Positions 52,706-63,125 of a stretch of 64,000 nt of DNA are shown piece by piece; position 1 is the stretch's first letter, and each line of letters opens with the position of its first letter. The notes under the pieces are model-generated. The model searched no databases and was not told the origin of the DNA. It saw nothing but the letters and a program-made list of their open reading frames with translations. The DNA is from Echinometra lucunter (lineage: Eukaryota; Echinodermata; Echinoidea; Camarodonta; Echinometridae): contig CM057154.1 of NCBI GenBank assembly GCA_029962745.1, forward strand, positions 3,388,090-3,452,089, given 5' to 3'. A program made the position numbers and the translations under genes.

Positions 52706-52940
52706 TATGCTGGCCTAATGATGAATTTTTGTTTGTTTCGTGGTTTATTTTTACGTGTTGTATGATCGAAAATACTTTGACCTTACCGCAAACTAAAAGA
52801 TCTGATTTTGAAAGAATTGACAAAGGTAGGCTATAGATGTTGGAATTAGGGAAAATGAAATCTTCCCGACTTAGGATTTGAATGATGCCAAAATGGATGT
52901 TTGGTGCATTGCAAGTCCTCATATCTGCTTTCAAGTCGTA

Positions 52941-52963
52941 CCCATCATCACCATCACCACCAC

Positions 52964-53007
<44 letters not shown>

Positions 53008-53221
53008 CCATCATCATAATCATCAACATCATCATCACCATGTCATCATCATGAACATCATCACCATCATCACCATCATCATCACCACCATCATCATTAC
53101 CATCATCATCACCATCATTATCATCGTCAACATCATCACCACCATCATCATCATCATCATCATCGCCATCACCACCATCATCGTCATCGCCATCATCATC
53201 ATCATCAATAACATCATCACA
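52941..53221. repeat. (ATC)n/(CAT)n imperfect microsatellite, about 280 bp
   Basis: A long array of CAT/CAC/CGT-type triplets separates the two convergent genes. It gives His- or Ile-rich frames on the plus strand and Asp- or Met-rich frames on the minus strand, all composition artefacts. Confidence 0.95.
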
Positions 53222-53928
53222 GGAAGACATATTTTGATATGTTTTACATTAACATATTTTTAATCAAATGTTTTCAAACTAATACAAAACATTGTTTAAA
53301 CAAATAACTTTAGTCTTCTCATGATTCATTTGACAATTATGTAACTTTACACCGAGTTGATTTCAGTACAAAGGTCCTATCTTACATTTAAAATGAAATG
53401 ATACAAAATCAAGATTATCAAGAAAACAACAACAAATAAATATTCCTCAACCAAATGAAATATGAAAAGATTCAGATTGCATTTTACATGTGCGTTTAAC
53501 CATAGTCAAATAAGTGAAGAAAACTTAATACAAGTTCAGAAAGAAAATATAGTGCAACTGATTATCGAATGACAAACGTAACTATTTTGCTTTATCCGGT
53601 ATCTGAAGCAGATTTTTGCATAATCAATTGTATTGTGCAGTAGGAGACTTCAACAAATCTTAAGCTTTTCAGAATATAGTGTGTGCCTTTTGATGAACCA
53701 CACCACGTCCTTCTGTACTACTTTTTCTTGGGTTGGGGTGGACTCCTTATTTAAAAGAAATGTTCAAAAGGATTTGAACTGCCCATCTAATACAGACTTG
53801 TCACACTCGTAGAAATTGACTTTGTAAGAACTTTACTAAATAATCTATTTATAGTTTTTTTTTCTTTTCCTTAGTGCCAGTGATTTCATTTCTTTCTAAT
53901 AACTATTATATCTCTGGTCATATATCTA
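53222..53928. other. Intergenic stretch between convergent genes; no gene recognised
   Basis: AT-rich noncoding sequence. It may include the distal 3' UTR of the minus-strand septin-like gene. Confidence 0.5.
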
Positions 53929-54225
53929 GGGGGTATTTCACAAAGACTGACTCAAATCGCTCTTAACTATGGCAGGCCATTCATGCCACTGTTTGCTTTC
54001 ACCATCGGTCTCTCAAGGGATGCGCAAATCATGGTCACAAATTTGAGGAATTTACATTTTTTGTTTTCTTCATCAATGAACTATAAAAAAATTGTCAATT
54101 CTGCAGATTTGTGACCATGATTTGCAAATCCTTTGAGAGATCCATGGCGAAAGAAAACAATGGCATGAATGGCCAGCCATAGTTAAGTGCGATTTTAGTC
54201 AGTCTAGTCTATGTGAAACACCCCC
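53929..54225. mobile_element. Long-arm foldback MITE, about 297 bp
   Basis: Left 'gggggtatttcacaaagact' is matched by the complement of the right end, 'gggggtgtttcacatagact'. The inverted similarity continues for about 130 bp per arm, including 'cttaactatggc.ggccatt' and 'aaatcatggtcacaaat'. Only a short spacer separates the arms, so a transcript through it would form a long hairpin. Flanks do not show a clear target duplication, leaving the superfamily open. It lies in the presumed 3' region of the septin-like gene. Confidence 0.75.
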
Positions 54226-55187
54226 AGCTTGAGTAGTACACTCACATTTACCATATAACGCTAAAGACGCTCTAATAGTAAACACTGGAATTATGCTCTA
54301 AGACACTGAGTCTTCTCGTTAAAAAGGGTCATTTATTCTACACCTGAGAAAATTGGTAGATTGGTGGAGATTGATAATAATCCGCATCATTAAGATCCAA
54401 GTTTGGTTAATTCCTCCAAAACTTTAGGTTTATCCTCCTTAAACCATTTTCCTTCCGTTTTCTCGCTTTTTCTGCTTCTTCACTCGTCTCGTTTTTACAT
54501 TTCAGATCAAAATGGTTGTATCGTTTTGCTTTCAAGAAACTGTACTCAGCATTCACTTCAGTCGACATAAAGATAATATACAAAGTTAGATCTAAAACCA
54601 AGATACGCAGCCCCATAGTGGATTGATTAAGGAAAAAAGAAATTGAATAAAGTTTCGAAAGAAGGATAAATAACAGCTTGAAATATAATGCATACTCTCT
54701 TAAGAAAAGTATAGGTAAATAAACCTATTTCTGTCCAGTCGTGACATTTCTAAACATCCAAACAAACTTATCCATGCATTACTGTCAAGATATTACAGAA
54801 CTTTCAACAGAGAAGTTGTGTGTCATTTACATTAGCATTAGCAATATATCCAATTCCAATATAGGCTAGATACAATATAATCTATCTACATGTACATGTA
54901 TAGTCATTACAAAAGTCGTTTATATACATATTCATGTAACTATAATATATTCCTGATACTAAACATGATATTATACGCAGGAGTGGACTGGACCAAGATT
55001 CTCTCTTGCGGAATTTCGAGTGAAGGGGGATGGGCCCATTGAGGAAACATATCAAGTCGCTCATCATGAACCACAACAAGACCGGACCTGGGGCCAAAAT
55101 ATCAAGCAGTCAGCCCGCAGCCCGTCGGGAAACTCCTCCAACTCAGCATGACCAGTCAGCCCCTGTGATTTATATTTGATATCTTCA
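54226..55187 (-). other. Probable 3' UTR of the septin-like gene
   Basis: No exon is seen. On the minus strand a candidate AATAAA (complement of 'tttatt' at about 54330) follows the septin stop by roughly 0.86 kb. The end of the transcript is inferred from this signal only. Confidence 0.35.
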
Positions 55188-55392
55188 TCATACTTCTACC
55201 GTGCTTGAGCGTCTGTCGTCATATTGTAAAGCATCCCTGTTGCCCCGTGTATTTCTTTGTTGTGATACCGCCATCTCGCGTTGCATTTTCTCCAGCATAA
55301 CTTGCATCTGTCTTAGTTCGGCTTCCTTCTGCTCCAGCATTCGGTCTTTTTCGGCAACTTCGTCGAAGACTCCCGAATCTCGCTTGAGTTTG
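55188..55392 (-). CDS. Septin-like protein, terminal coiled-coil exon (partial gene)
   Basis: On the minus strand a pyrimidine-rich tract ending 'ttcttacag' precedes an open exon of 205 nt. It supplies one base to a split codon, then 67 codons and a TGA. The translation begins 'KLKRDSGVFDEVAEKDRMLE' and contains 'EAELRQMQVMLEKMQREM'. This is a heptad-repeat coiled coil very like the C-termini of SEPT4/SEPT5-type septins ('EELRRMQEMLxxMQ'), followed by a polar, Ser/Arg-rich tail. Septins are GTP-binding filament proteins at membranes and the cytoskeleton, and their C-terminal coiled coils pair subunits. The GTPase exons are not in the window and would lie at higher coordinates beyond 64 kb. 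Exon reality is well supported; septin identity is likely but rests on this coiled coil alone, so another coiled-coil protein is possible. Confidence 0.68.
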
Positions 55393-56066
55393 CTGTAAGA
55401 AGAGAATAATCATCAAAGAAAATTTGGATTAAAAGTAATCACCAAAGACCGGGGTTGCTCACAAAGACTGATTACAGGTTTGAAGCAATTACACATCTTG
55501 TTATTGAACGACTACCTACCATAATTTGGGGAAAAGGTTAATAAACAGTTTTTCATAATTAAAGTCTTAAGATCATTGGCAAAAGAAGACTCAGAATTGT
55601 ATAGTGCTGTAAGCTTTCTGGTCGGGGAAAAGCTCCGACCAAATAACCTACAAATCGGCCGCAGTCTATTGACTGGTGTGTGCATGTCCAGATATAGAGC
55701 GGAATAAAATCTTACACACAATGTCAATTTCATTACTCCCACCCAATTTATAAATTTCAGAAAGATTTCACTTGTTTGAAACATATTATCTCGAATAAAC
55801 TATCCTCCAAATATAGGGTTATTTCATCAAACTTTGCTAGATTATCTTGAATATACAATACTTATATAGCTAACATGACTAAGATAGTGTTTAGACATAA
55901 ACTGCGTATTGGTGTAACAGTCTGAAGAATATAGAAAAATGTTACTTCACAGAAGAGGAACAAAGACAAAGTAACACTGAAATAGTCAGAACAGTAAAAT
56001 AGAAAGAAAAAGATATTGTGGAGAGGCAGAGAGGGAGAAAGAGAAAGAGAAAGAGAGAGAGAGATA
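55393..56066 (-). other. Probable septin intron, no exon seen
   Basis: AT-rich sequence directly upstream of the septin acceptor. The GA-rich stretch near 56018-56065 is simple sequence. The minus frame at 55512-55784 has no known motif. Confidence 0.5.
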
Positions 56067-56297
56067 CACTTTAAAAAAATAGTTAAAATGACGATGATGG
56101 GTCAGCTGGTTGTTACTAATATGTCTAGTCATAAAAGTTACTATATTCTAGTCAGAAATGACCGAGTTCTAGTCAAAATCAAACTAGAAAATAGTCACAA
56201 ATGAATATACTAAAAAGAAAAAAAAACACTAATATTTTAGCTGCACCCAATTGACCCTTTCATCTATAGTCATTTTTAAGTGATTTTTTAAAGAGTG
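56067..56297. mobile_element. TA-flanked MITE, 231 bp, relative of the element at 29986
   Basis: The left end 'cactttaaaaaaatagttaa' and the complement of the right end 'cactctttaaaaaatcactt' form inverted repeats that continue into 'aaatgac'. TA dinucleotides flank both sides (56065-56066 and 56298-56299). The interior contains several 'tctagtca' motifs, as does the element at 29986-30228. Confidence 0.7.
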
Positions 56298-57594
56298 TAG
56301 GAGCAAGAGAGATTATAGCAGGTGTAGGTAATATTGGACAGAAAGAAAAGGAGAGAGAAAAAAAAACAGAGAGAATACTATATGTATATAGGACCAACCA
56401 CCAAAAAGTATTAGAAAATCTTACCACAGATAATATTTATTTTTACAGTTATCACAGTATGTAACTATATAAAAAAGAATAACACTTTACTTGTGACAAT
56501 TCGGAGTATTACATGGATGTGAAAGAGATATATATATATTTTGAGAATAAGAGTTACAATGATGATGATGAGAGCTACAAGCAATCTTTTTAAATATATA
56601 ATCAGCACACATTGTATACATATTTGATATCGGACGGTTATTATCTAGGAAAAAATGGAAGAGGAAAAGATTGTTGAATAGCCGATTTTGAAAAGAGTAT
56701 AATCATGATAATTTCTTCTCATACCGTAATGCTCAAAATGCTTTCTTTTTCACGCTTTCACGCTTTCCTTTCTTTTTATTATCTTCATCACTTTTCTTTA
56801 AAGGTGATTACGATATTCTGTAATATTCATCTTGGAAGCTAATTGTGGCCATCTTCTGGTTTATCATTATCATTGCCATTATCATTTTTCTTTGTCTTTT
56901 GTTATGTCATGTATGTTACGTTCAATAGTAGGGCAAAATACTTTTCTTCTGAACAAGAAGTGCAGAAATGTCATTTGGGCCGTATTTCTAACTCTTTCAA
57001 CATGATCAACATTGTCAACAAATTAGTCCTTCCAAGTCCCTCGTTTAGATACAACACTAAAAAGACAACTGTCTACAAAGTATACAAGCGCTATAAGAAA
57101 TACAGTATTATACAAAAGGACACGTGAATTTGTTAGTTTTAAGACGATACGTAAAGTAAGTCACAAAATGAATGGTACGCTAGATAAGTTTAATGTATCT
57201 AAAAGATTATTTAAAAAAAAAAAACACACAGAGTATACAATCTGGATACCTTTCATTATCGCTGTATGAAAAACAAAGGAAATAACAGGAAATGTCAAAA
57301 TATAGTTGAAAATATAGAACTAGAATATTTTAATCAATGTCTGATATTTACCAATATCTCTAAAAAGGGTGAAAAAAGTGTAATAATACGAATGATTGAT
57401 AAGTAAATGAAACATTTCCAGGTGGTGCTATTAGGGAGAAAGCATTTTTTTCTCGCAGGATGTCTAAATCGGACTATTCAATACTTCAAAGGCCTTCGGC
57501 AGTTTTAGATGGATCAGAGGGGGGAAATGCATTAATATAGCAAACCCGCATAAAGTGTAGAGGCCTGTGGTTCATCTTTCAGTGGCGAATCAGG
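56298..57594. other. No gene recognised
   Basis: AT-rich sequence within the presumed septin intron. The 94-codon plus frame at 56843-57127 has no recognisable family signature. Confidence 0.5.
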
Positions 57595-57730
57595 GGAGCG
57601 TTTCATGAAGTGTCTTGTCAGTGATTTTTACTGACAACTGTTACAAGCTACTGAAATCCTTCCATCTGATTGGCTGAGAGTAAATTCGTCAGTAAAAAAA
57701 TCACTGACAAAACACTTCATGAAACGCTCC
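57595..57730. mobile_element. Foldback MITE, 136 bp, near a hAT-like end
   Basis: Arms 'ggagcgtttcatgaagtgtc' and their complement at the right end are nearly perfect for about 45 bp, continuing through 'cagtgatttttactgacaa'. The spacer includes 'ctgattggctgagag'. From memory this resembles MITEs common in echinoderm genomes. It is flanked on the left by 'cagtggcgaatcagg' (57580-57594), which looks like a hAT-type terminus, so it may have inserted into an older element. Confidence 0.75.
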
Positions 57731-58427
57731 GCAGGGTGAGAGGGAACACTGGGTAACACAAAATTGCATATATCAGTGTGACCCCACTAAAATATTTTGA
57801 TCAAAAAGGCGCTTAAAAATGTGATATCATTGTTGTATTTTTTCATTATAGAGATTTTTCAGACCTACTAACTATCACATCGTTGCAAGAGAATCTTATA
57901 CTTCCTTCCCAAGTCCACAGCAAGATGAAGTTCATTTCAATAAAAAGAATAAAACATTTCATACATAACAATGAAAATTTGATGAAAATCGAATGCAAAA
58001 TAAGGAAGTTATGAATTTTCAAAGTTTCACAATTTTTTTCGCAAAACGGTTCTTGAACAGTCGATATGAATATTCAACGAATGAGTTGATGATGTCATAC
58101 ACTTACTATTCTCCATAATAATCTATACAAACATTTCAGGAATTTTTCATTTTTTCACTAAAACTGAAAAGCTATCCATCATGTCTACACATATTAGACC
58201 AAATAGGGCGCTGTTTAGCAGCTAGCACCTTTTTAATATTGCTCTGATCGACATGCTACTTTTCGCTTAAAATTTCACATTTTAGATCCGAATTGTGAAC
58301 ATTGGAATGAATGTTTATGTTTATTGGACAGTCCGGATATGTTTAGGTAACTTTGATGTTTGTCCAGGTTTTTGTTTGGAACTTTTCATCATTTCTTATA
58401 TATTATCGTCGTTAAGTCATACTACAA
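57731..58427 (+). other. Upstream region of the LINE; possible dispersed repeat and LINE 5' UTR
   Basis: The segment 57890-58110 ('gatgaaaatcgaatgcaaaa' and following text) resembles, from memory, a dispersed echinoderm repeat. The boundary between that and the 5' UTR of the LINE cannot be placed. No separate ORF1 is seen before the LINE ORF. Confidence 0.35.
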
Positions 58428-61092
58428 ATGGCAAAGTACAGTGACATGGTATATGTATATACACGCCAACATACAAGCTGGACATACACGTTCAGAATCC
58501 TGCTTCTGACGGTTATCGCTACCATTGTCTTGTTAGCGATAATCATGGCTGGGGACAATAGCCACCTCTCAGACAAAGGACTGCTTCGCTATTCTCCCGA
58601 CGACCTTTTGACGTTACGTTCTCAACCGAAATGTCGTTTGCCGCAAGAGGTGATTAGAAACATACATACGCTTGGTATTGCCCGGACTAAGCGAGGATGT
58701 CGTGCTGGTCGGAAAACTCGACGTAGGATACAAATTGTTGATCCTTATCCTCGAGAGCAACAAAATCAGCCCATGAGAAGAAGCTTTCTCAGGTATGTTA
58801 ACATTGACTCTGATCAATCTTCATCAACACTGCCTTCATTGTATCTGGTTAACGCAAGATCATTGAAGAATAAATTTGATGAATTCACCATGCTTGTTCA
58901 ACACTTTGACATTGACATTGTATGTGTGACTGAGACTTGGCTTAGCGAAAATGTTCCTCAGACCGCATTTAACATTCCAAACTACAGCTTGTTCTCTAAG
59001 AATAGAAAAACTAGAATAGGCGGTGGAGTTGCTACCTTCATCAGATCTTCGATGAACCCGGTTGGTGCAGAGGTTGATGTGCCAGAAGAGCATGATGTCG
59101 TTTGGACACATGTCAGACCACAGAGGCTCCCGAGAAGTGTCTCTTCTATATATGTTGCATCAGTGTATTCACCTCCAGGCAATGACCATGTTGATTCTTT
59201 GATCCAGTACCTGACAGTTGCTGCTGATGAAATCCTCTCTAGACACCCGTCGGCAGGCATCATGATCACGGGTGACTTCAACCGCGCAGACGTATCTCAA
59301 CTCCTCGCTGGACACAGCCTCAAGCAGGTTGTGAATCGTCCAACGCGCGACCAATCTGTGTTAGACTTGATCATCACCAATGTAAAGAATTTGTACGGTG
59401 ACGTACAGATTGTAGCGCCGGTTGGACAGAGTGACCACAACGGAGTTATCTGGAGGCCGAAACAACGTCATTCTCGAAAGAACTACTCCCGTCAGAAGAC
59501 TGTAAGACCGATGCGACAATCCGATTTGCGTGACTTCGGCAGTTGGATAACGCATCATGATTGGAATAATGTCCGTGAGGAAATGGACGTAGAGCGTAAA
59601 TGTGAAACGTTTTACAGTGAGCTGCATGCTGCCATCGACCTCCATTTCCCGACAAAGACAATTAAAATGCATACGACTGATAAACCATGGATGACACCAA
59701 GAATCAAAAAGCTTATACGCCAACGACAAAGTGCTTTCCATAGTGGCTCTAGGACATGGCGCAGCCTCCGAAATAGAGTACAACGAGCCATTAGACGTGC
59801 ACAGAGAGCTTTTTACAAGGATCGCGTCCAACTTTTAAAACGCGAAAACCCCGGTTCTTGGTATCGCTACATAAAACTGATGACCTCGAATAAACAGCAG
59901 GAGATGGTCATCTCGTTGCCCGGAATCGATGCAGAGGACATGTTGGCAATCTCAAATGCCATAAATGATTACTTTGTAAGCATCGGAAAGGACACTCTAC
60001 CCCTTGACATCAATGGGATTCCTGCTTTTAAACCAATTCCAGAGTCCACATTACCAACTGTACAACCATGGACAGTGTATAGAGAATTGTCCAAGACACC
60101 TGTTGGCAAGAGTGGTGGTCCTGATGGAATCTCTCCTAGGCTAATAAGAGAATTCGCAGTGGAACTCAGCTCTTCCCTTCGTGATATTTTCAATGCGTCT
60201 TTTGCACAGGGAATCGTTCCAAGTTGTTGGAAAAAGTCGATAATTGTTCCACTTCCAAAGGAAACTCCACCTACCTTACTGAAGTTGCGTCCTGTTGCCT
60301 TGACCGACTTCTTCGCAAAGCTCCTGGAATTGTTTGCATCGAAAATGATCATGGCTGATATCTCTAAAAATATCGACCCACAGCAGTTTGGTAATCGCAT
60401 TGGGTTGTCGACAAGCCATTATCTACTGCAACTACTGGATTTTCTACAAGCAAACGCTGACAAGCCTGGATCAGTCACGACGGTAGTGCTAACGGATTTC
60501 ACCAAAGCCTTTGATTTGGTTGACCACAGCATTGCCATCACAAAATTGTACTCTATGGGCACACGCCCATCTTTGTTGCCCTGGATATGTAGTTTTCTCA
60601 ATGAGCGAACACAGCAAGTACGCTACAATGGTCAACTTTCTACGTCACTCAGGACTTCAGCTGGGGTTCCTCAGGGGACACGTTTGGGGCCCTTGATATT
60701 TCTAGCAATCGTCAACGATGCTCTTCAGACATCTCACTGTTCTAGGTGGAAATATGTTGACGACCTAACTATTGCTGAAACACACAAGTTGAATGGTCCG
60801 AATACTTTAGAAACCACGTTGTCTGGATTTGTGGATTGGTGCATCGAATCAAATATGCGCCTCAACCCTGCCAAGTGCCAGGTCATGAGAGTCTCTTTCA
60901 GTCGCCGTCAGCTTCCACCCACTGAAATTGCGATCAACCACGAGCTGATCCCGGAAAATGATAAAGTCAAACTTCTTGGTGTAATCATCAGTAAAGATCT
61001 GAAATGGACTGACCACAGGGGCGTAACAGGTACCTGTTATCAGGGGGGGCAGAGCCCAAAATTTCCCGGTAACTAGTCTATGTCTAGAACCT

Positions 61093-62150
61093 GTGGCGTA
61101 GTTACGACTGCATTTTAGGAGGACGGTAGTGCTCCACCGATGTAAATCCAATTTGAGGAGTAGGGGATGAAAAACTTTTTTAACGATTTTTTTCCCTCTC
61201 ACACACATTTTGATATCTATTTTGCGAGCGAGCGAAGCGAGCGAGCAGAAAATAACCACTTTTCCAGTTTTGAATCGCATTTTCGAATAAGAATTCTAAA
61301 ATATGATGAAAGAGCGAAGCGAGCGAGCCAAAAATAACCAGTTTTCTCGATTTTAATCGCAGTTTCGGATGAAAATCCTAAGACGTTGACGAGCGAGCGA
61401 AGCGAGCGAGCCGAAAATAACCACTTTTTTGTTTTCAGTAGCATTTTCAAATAGAAATTCTAAAATATGATGGTTGTTATGATAGATATTCAGAATTTTT
61501 ACTAACTGATTAATTAAAATATATTTTCTTCCTTAAAAAGTGTGTCTCCATGGGGGGAAATTTGTACACACCATCCCCCCTCTTCCCCAAGTGGGGGTGA
61601 TAGATCCCCAACTCCCGGAATTTACGCCAATGTAGTGCTCCCTAGAGGGGAGGGTGCAGGGAGGGGGGAGTTTTCCGACGTTTCTTTGAATTGTTAGTTG
61701 TCGGTAATTAAATCTATCTTCTGCGACGTAACTATGGATTTCATTTTAGGGAGATGGTAGTGCTCCCCCAGGGGGAGGGTGCAGGAAGCTCAGACGTTTT
61801 TTCGCTGTCAGTTCCCGCTCTTCTTACGCTTTCTGCCTGTAATCAGGGGGGGGGGGGGGGGTAGGGGGCATACGCATAGCCAAAAATTTCCCGGTAATTA
61901 AGTCTGGAATCAGTGGTGTAGCTAGGATTTCATTTTAGGATGATGGTAGTGCAAAGCGCGCTCCCTAGGCATGCTAGGGGGAGGGTGCAGGGATGGTGAT
62001 TTTCCCTTCCCGCGCCGAAGCGCGGAAGCTCTGACGTTTCTTTGAATTGTTCGTTGACTGTTCCCGGCCTCTTACATTCTCTGCCTGTTATCGGGGGGGG
62101 GGGGGGGCGAGCCGAAAATTTCCGGGTATCTAAGTCTAGAAATAGATTAT
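61093..62150. repeat. Tandem and interspersed units inside the hAT-like insertion
   Basis: The pattern 'gcattttagg...ggtagtgctcc' recurs near 61109, 61741 and 61928. 'ccaaaatttcccggta' (or variant) recurs near 61056, 61880 and 62113. 'ggagggtgcagg' recurs near 61649, 61785 and 61980. The element appears to have grown by repeated duplication of a unit of about 200 bp, or by insertion of related copies into each other. Confidence 0.65.
61224..61470. repeat. Three tandem units of 80-87 bp with a palindromic core
   Basis: Each unit starts with a 'gagcgagcgaagcgagcgag'-type core (61224, 61311 and 61391), then 'c.aaaaataacca.ttt' and an AT-rich arm ending 'aattctaaaatatgatg' or similar. The core alternates GAGC and its near-inverse around 'gaagc'. 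A related single copy lies in the GAS2-like intron at 47631-47690. Confidence 0.8.
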
Positions 62151-63125
62151 GCGGAGGTGAGCCTGCACCGCGAGTTGCTTGTTGCGAAGCCCTTAGCGGG
62201 CGGGGCCCAGGGTTCTGGCTGAGGGCCCCTGATGGGGGTCTACGGGGAAAGCCACTGCGGGGGTCCAGGGAGCTAGTGGAGCACCGGGAAACTCCGGGGT
62301 TTTGGTACTAAATTTTCCCTCATTTCTTTCATTTCCCTCTCTCTCTTCTTCTTTCTCCCCTTTTTCCTTTTTTCTTTCCCGTTCTCCTTCCTCCTTTCCC
62401 TTTCTCCTTCTTTCTGTCCCTTTCTCCTTCTTTCTTTTCCTTTCTTCTTCTTTCTTTTCCTTTCTTCTTCTTCCTTTCCCTTTCTCCCTTCCCTTTTCTT
62501 CCTTTCCCTCCCTTTCATTTTTTCCCGGTGGTTTGGTGGATTTTCCCGCTGAAATCCTTCAGGGGGGGGGCACTCTGCCCCCCCTGCCCCCCCCCCCCCC
62601 CCCGGCTGTTACGCCACTGACTGACCATGTCAAGTATATAACGTCGAAAGCTTCAAGAAAGCTGTACCTTCTACGAATGCTGAAACGATTCGCAATGCCT
62701 CAACAGGATCTTGTCACAGTATTCATTTCCTACATAAGGCCAATACTGGAATATTGTTGTGTGGTGTGGCATTCTTCGTTAACTCTCGGTCAAGAATCGC
62801 AAATCGAACAGATTCAAAAACGTGCCTTGCGATCAATTCTTGGACCAGAATACGAATCGTATCAACATGCCCTTACCGTTTGTAACTTGGTCTCTCTAAA
62901 GGACAGAAGAGGAGAGCTCTGTTTCAAGTTCGCCAAGTTGCTATCTCGCGACCATCGTGACTGGCTTCCGGAAAGACAGTCCTCGCGTAGAAACTTGAGA
63001 TATAGCGATAGATTCCGTGAAATCAAGTGCAGAACGGAACGATACAGAAAGAGTGCCTTGCCCTTTCTAGTGAGACTATTGAACAATAATTCATAGTAAT
63101 TAGTCACTGGATGAGTCGTATTAAT

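Larger units (their letters stand above)
50010..52722 (+). other. 3' UTR of the GAS2-like gene (inferred extent)
   Basis: AT-rich sequence without exons follows the stop codon. AATAAA signals occur at 51793, 52229, 52582 and 52700. The last is followed by the GT/T-rich text 'tttttgtttgtttcgtgg' expected downstream of a cleavage site, so a 3' end near 52720 is plausible, with shorter isoforms possible. The boundary is inferred, not proven. A 23-bp palindrome at 52509-52531 lies in the distal part. Confidence 0.6.
61016..62619. mobile_element. hAT-like non-autonomous insertion, 1604 bp, perfect 8-bp duplication
   Basis: Left end 'caggggcgtaacagg' and the complement of the right end 'cagtggcgtaacagc' are short inverted termini. 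'actgacca' is duplicated exactly on both sides (61008-61015 and 62620-62627). An 8-bp duplication with CAGNGGCG-type ends is the mark of the hAT superfamily. No transposase is seen inside: the interior consists of repeats, G runs and a long polypyrimidine tract (62313-62525). The insertion lies within the reverse transcriptase ORF and therefore postdates that LINE copy. Confidence 0.82.
58428..63096 (+). pseudogene. LINE endonuclease-reverse transcriptase ORF, split by a transposon
   Basis: Residues about 137-343 are the endonuclease: Asn142 in 'VNARSLKNKF', Glu169 in 'VTETWLS', Asp283/Asn285 in 'TGDFN', and the catalytic 'SDHN' at 335-338. Residues about 595-860 are the reverse transcriptase: 'TDFTKAFD' (Asp690), 'SAGVPQGTRLGPL' at 744-756, and 'YVDD' at 776-779. 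The C-terminal part after the insertion has the usual 'YIRPILEYCCVVW' and 'IQKRALRSILG' segments. All catalytic residues are present and there is no internal stop before 61015. The 8-bp duplicated target plus the insertion are the only break. Without them the frame is 1018 codons plus stop. An alternative start is the ATG at 58545, just after a hydrophobic stretch (residues 22-42). Confidence 0.88.

Noticed and set aside
52901..53263. His/Ile-rich and Asp- or Met-rich open frames
   Set aside because: Direct products of the (ATC)n array; every frame is low complexity.
55512..55784. 90-codon minus-strand frame as a further septin exon
   Set aside because: No septin motif, no suitable splice sites, and AT-rich noncoding composition.
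58614..60601. Minus-strand open frames of 60-156 codons opposite the LINE
   Set aside because: Shadows of the LINE ORF; no independent motif.
62302..62627. N-terminal extension of the open frame running into the LINE C-terminus
   Set aside because: This part is the polypyrimidine tract and right end of the hAT-like insertion; only the sequence after 62627 belongs to the LINE ORF.
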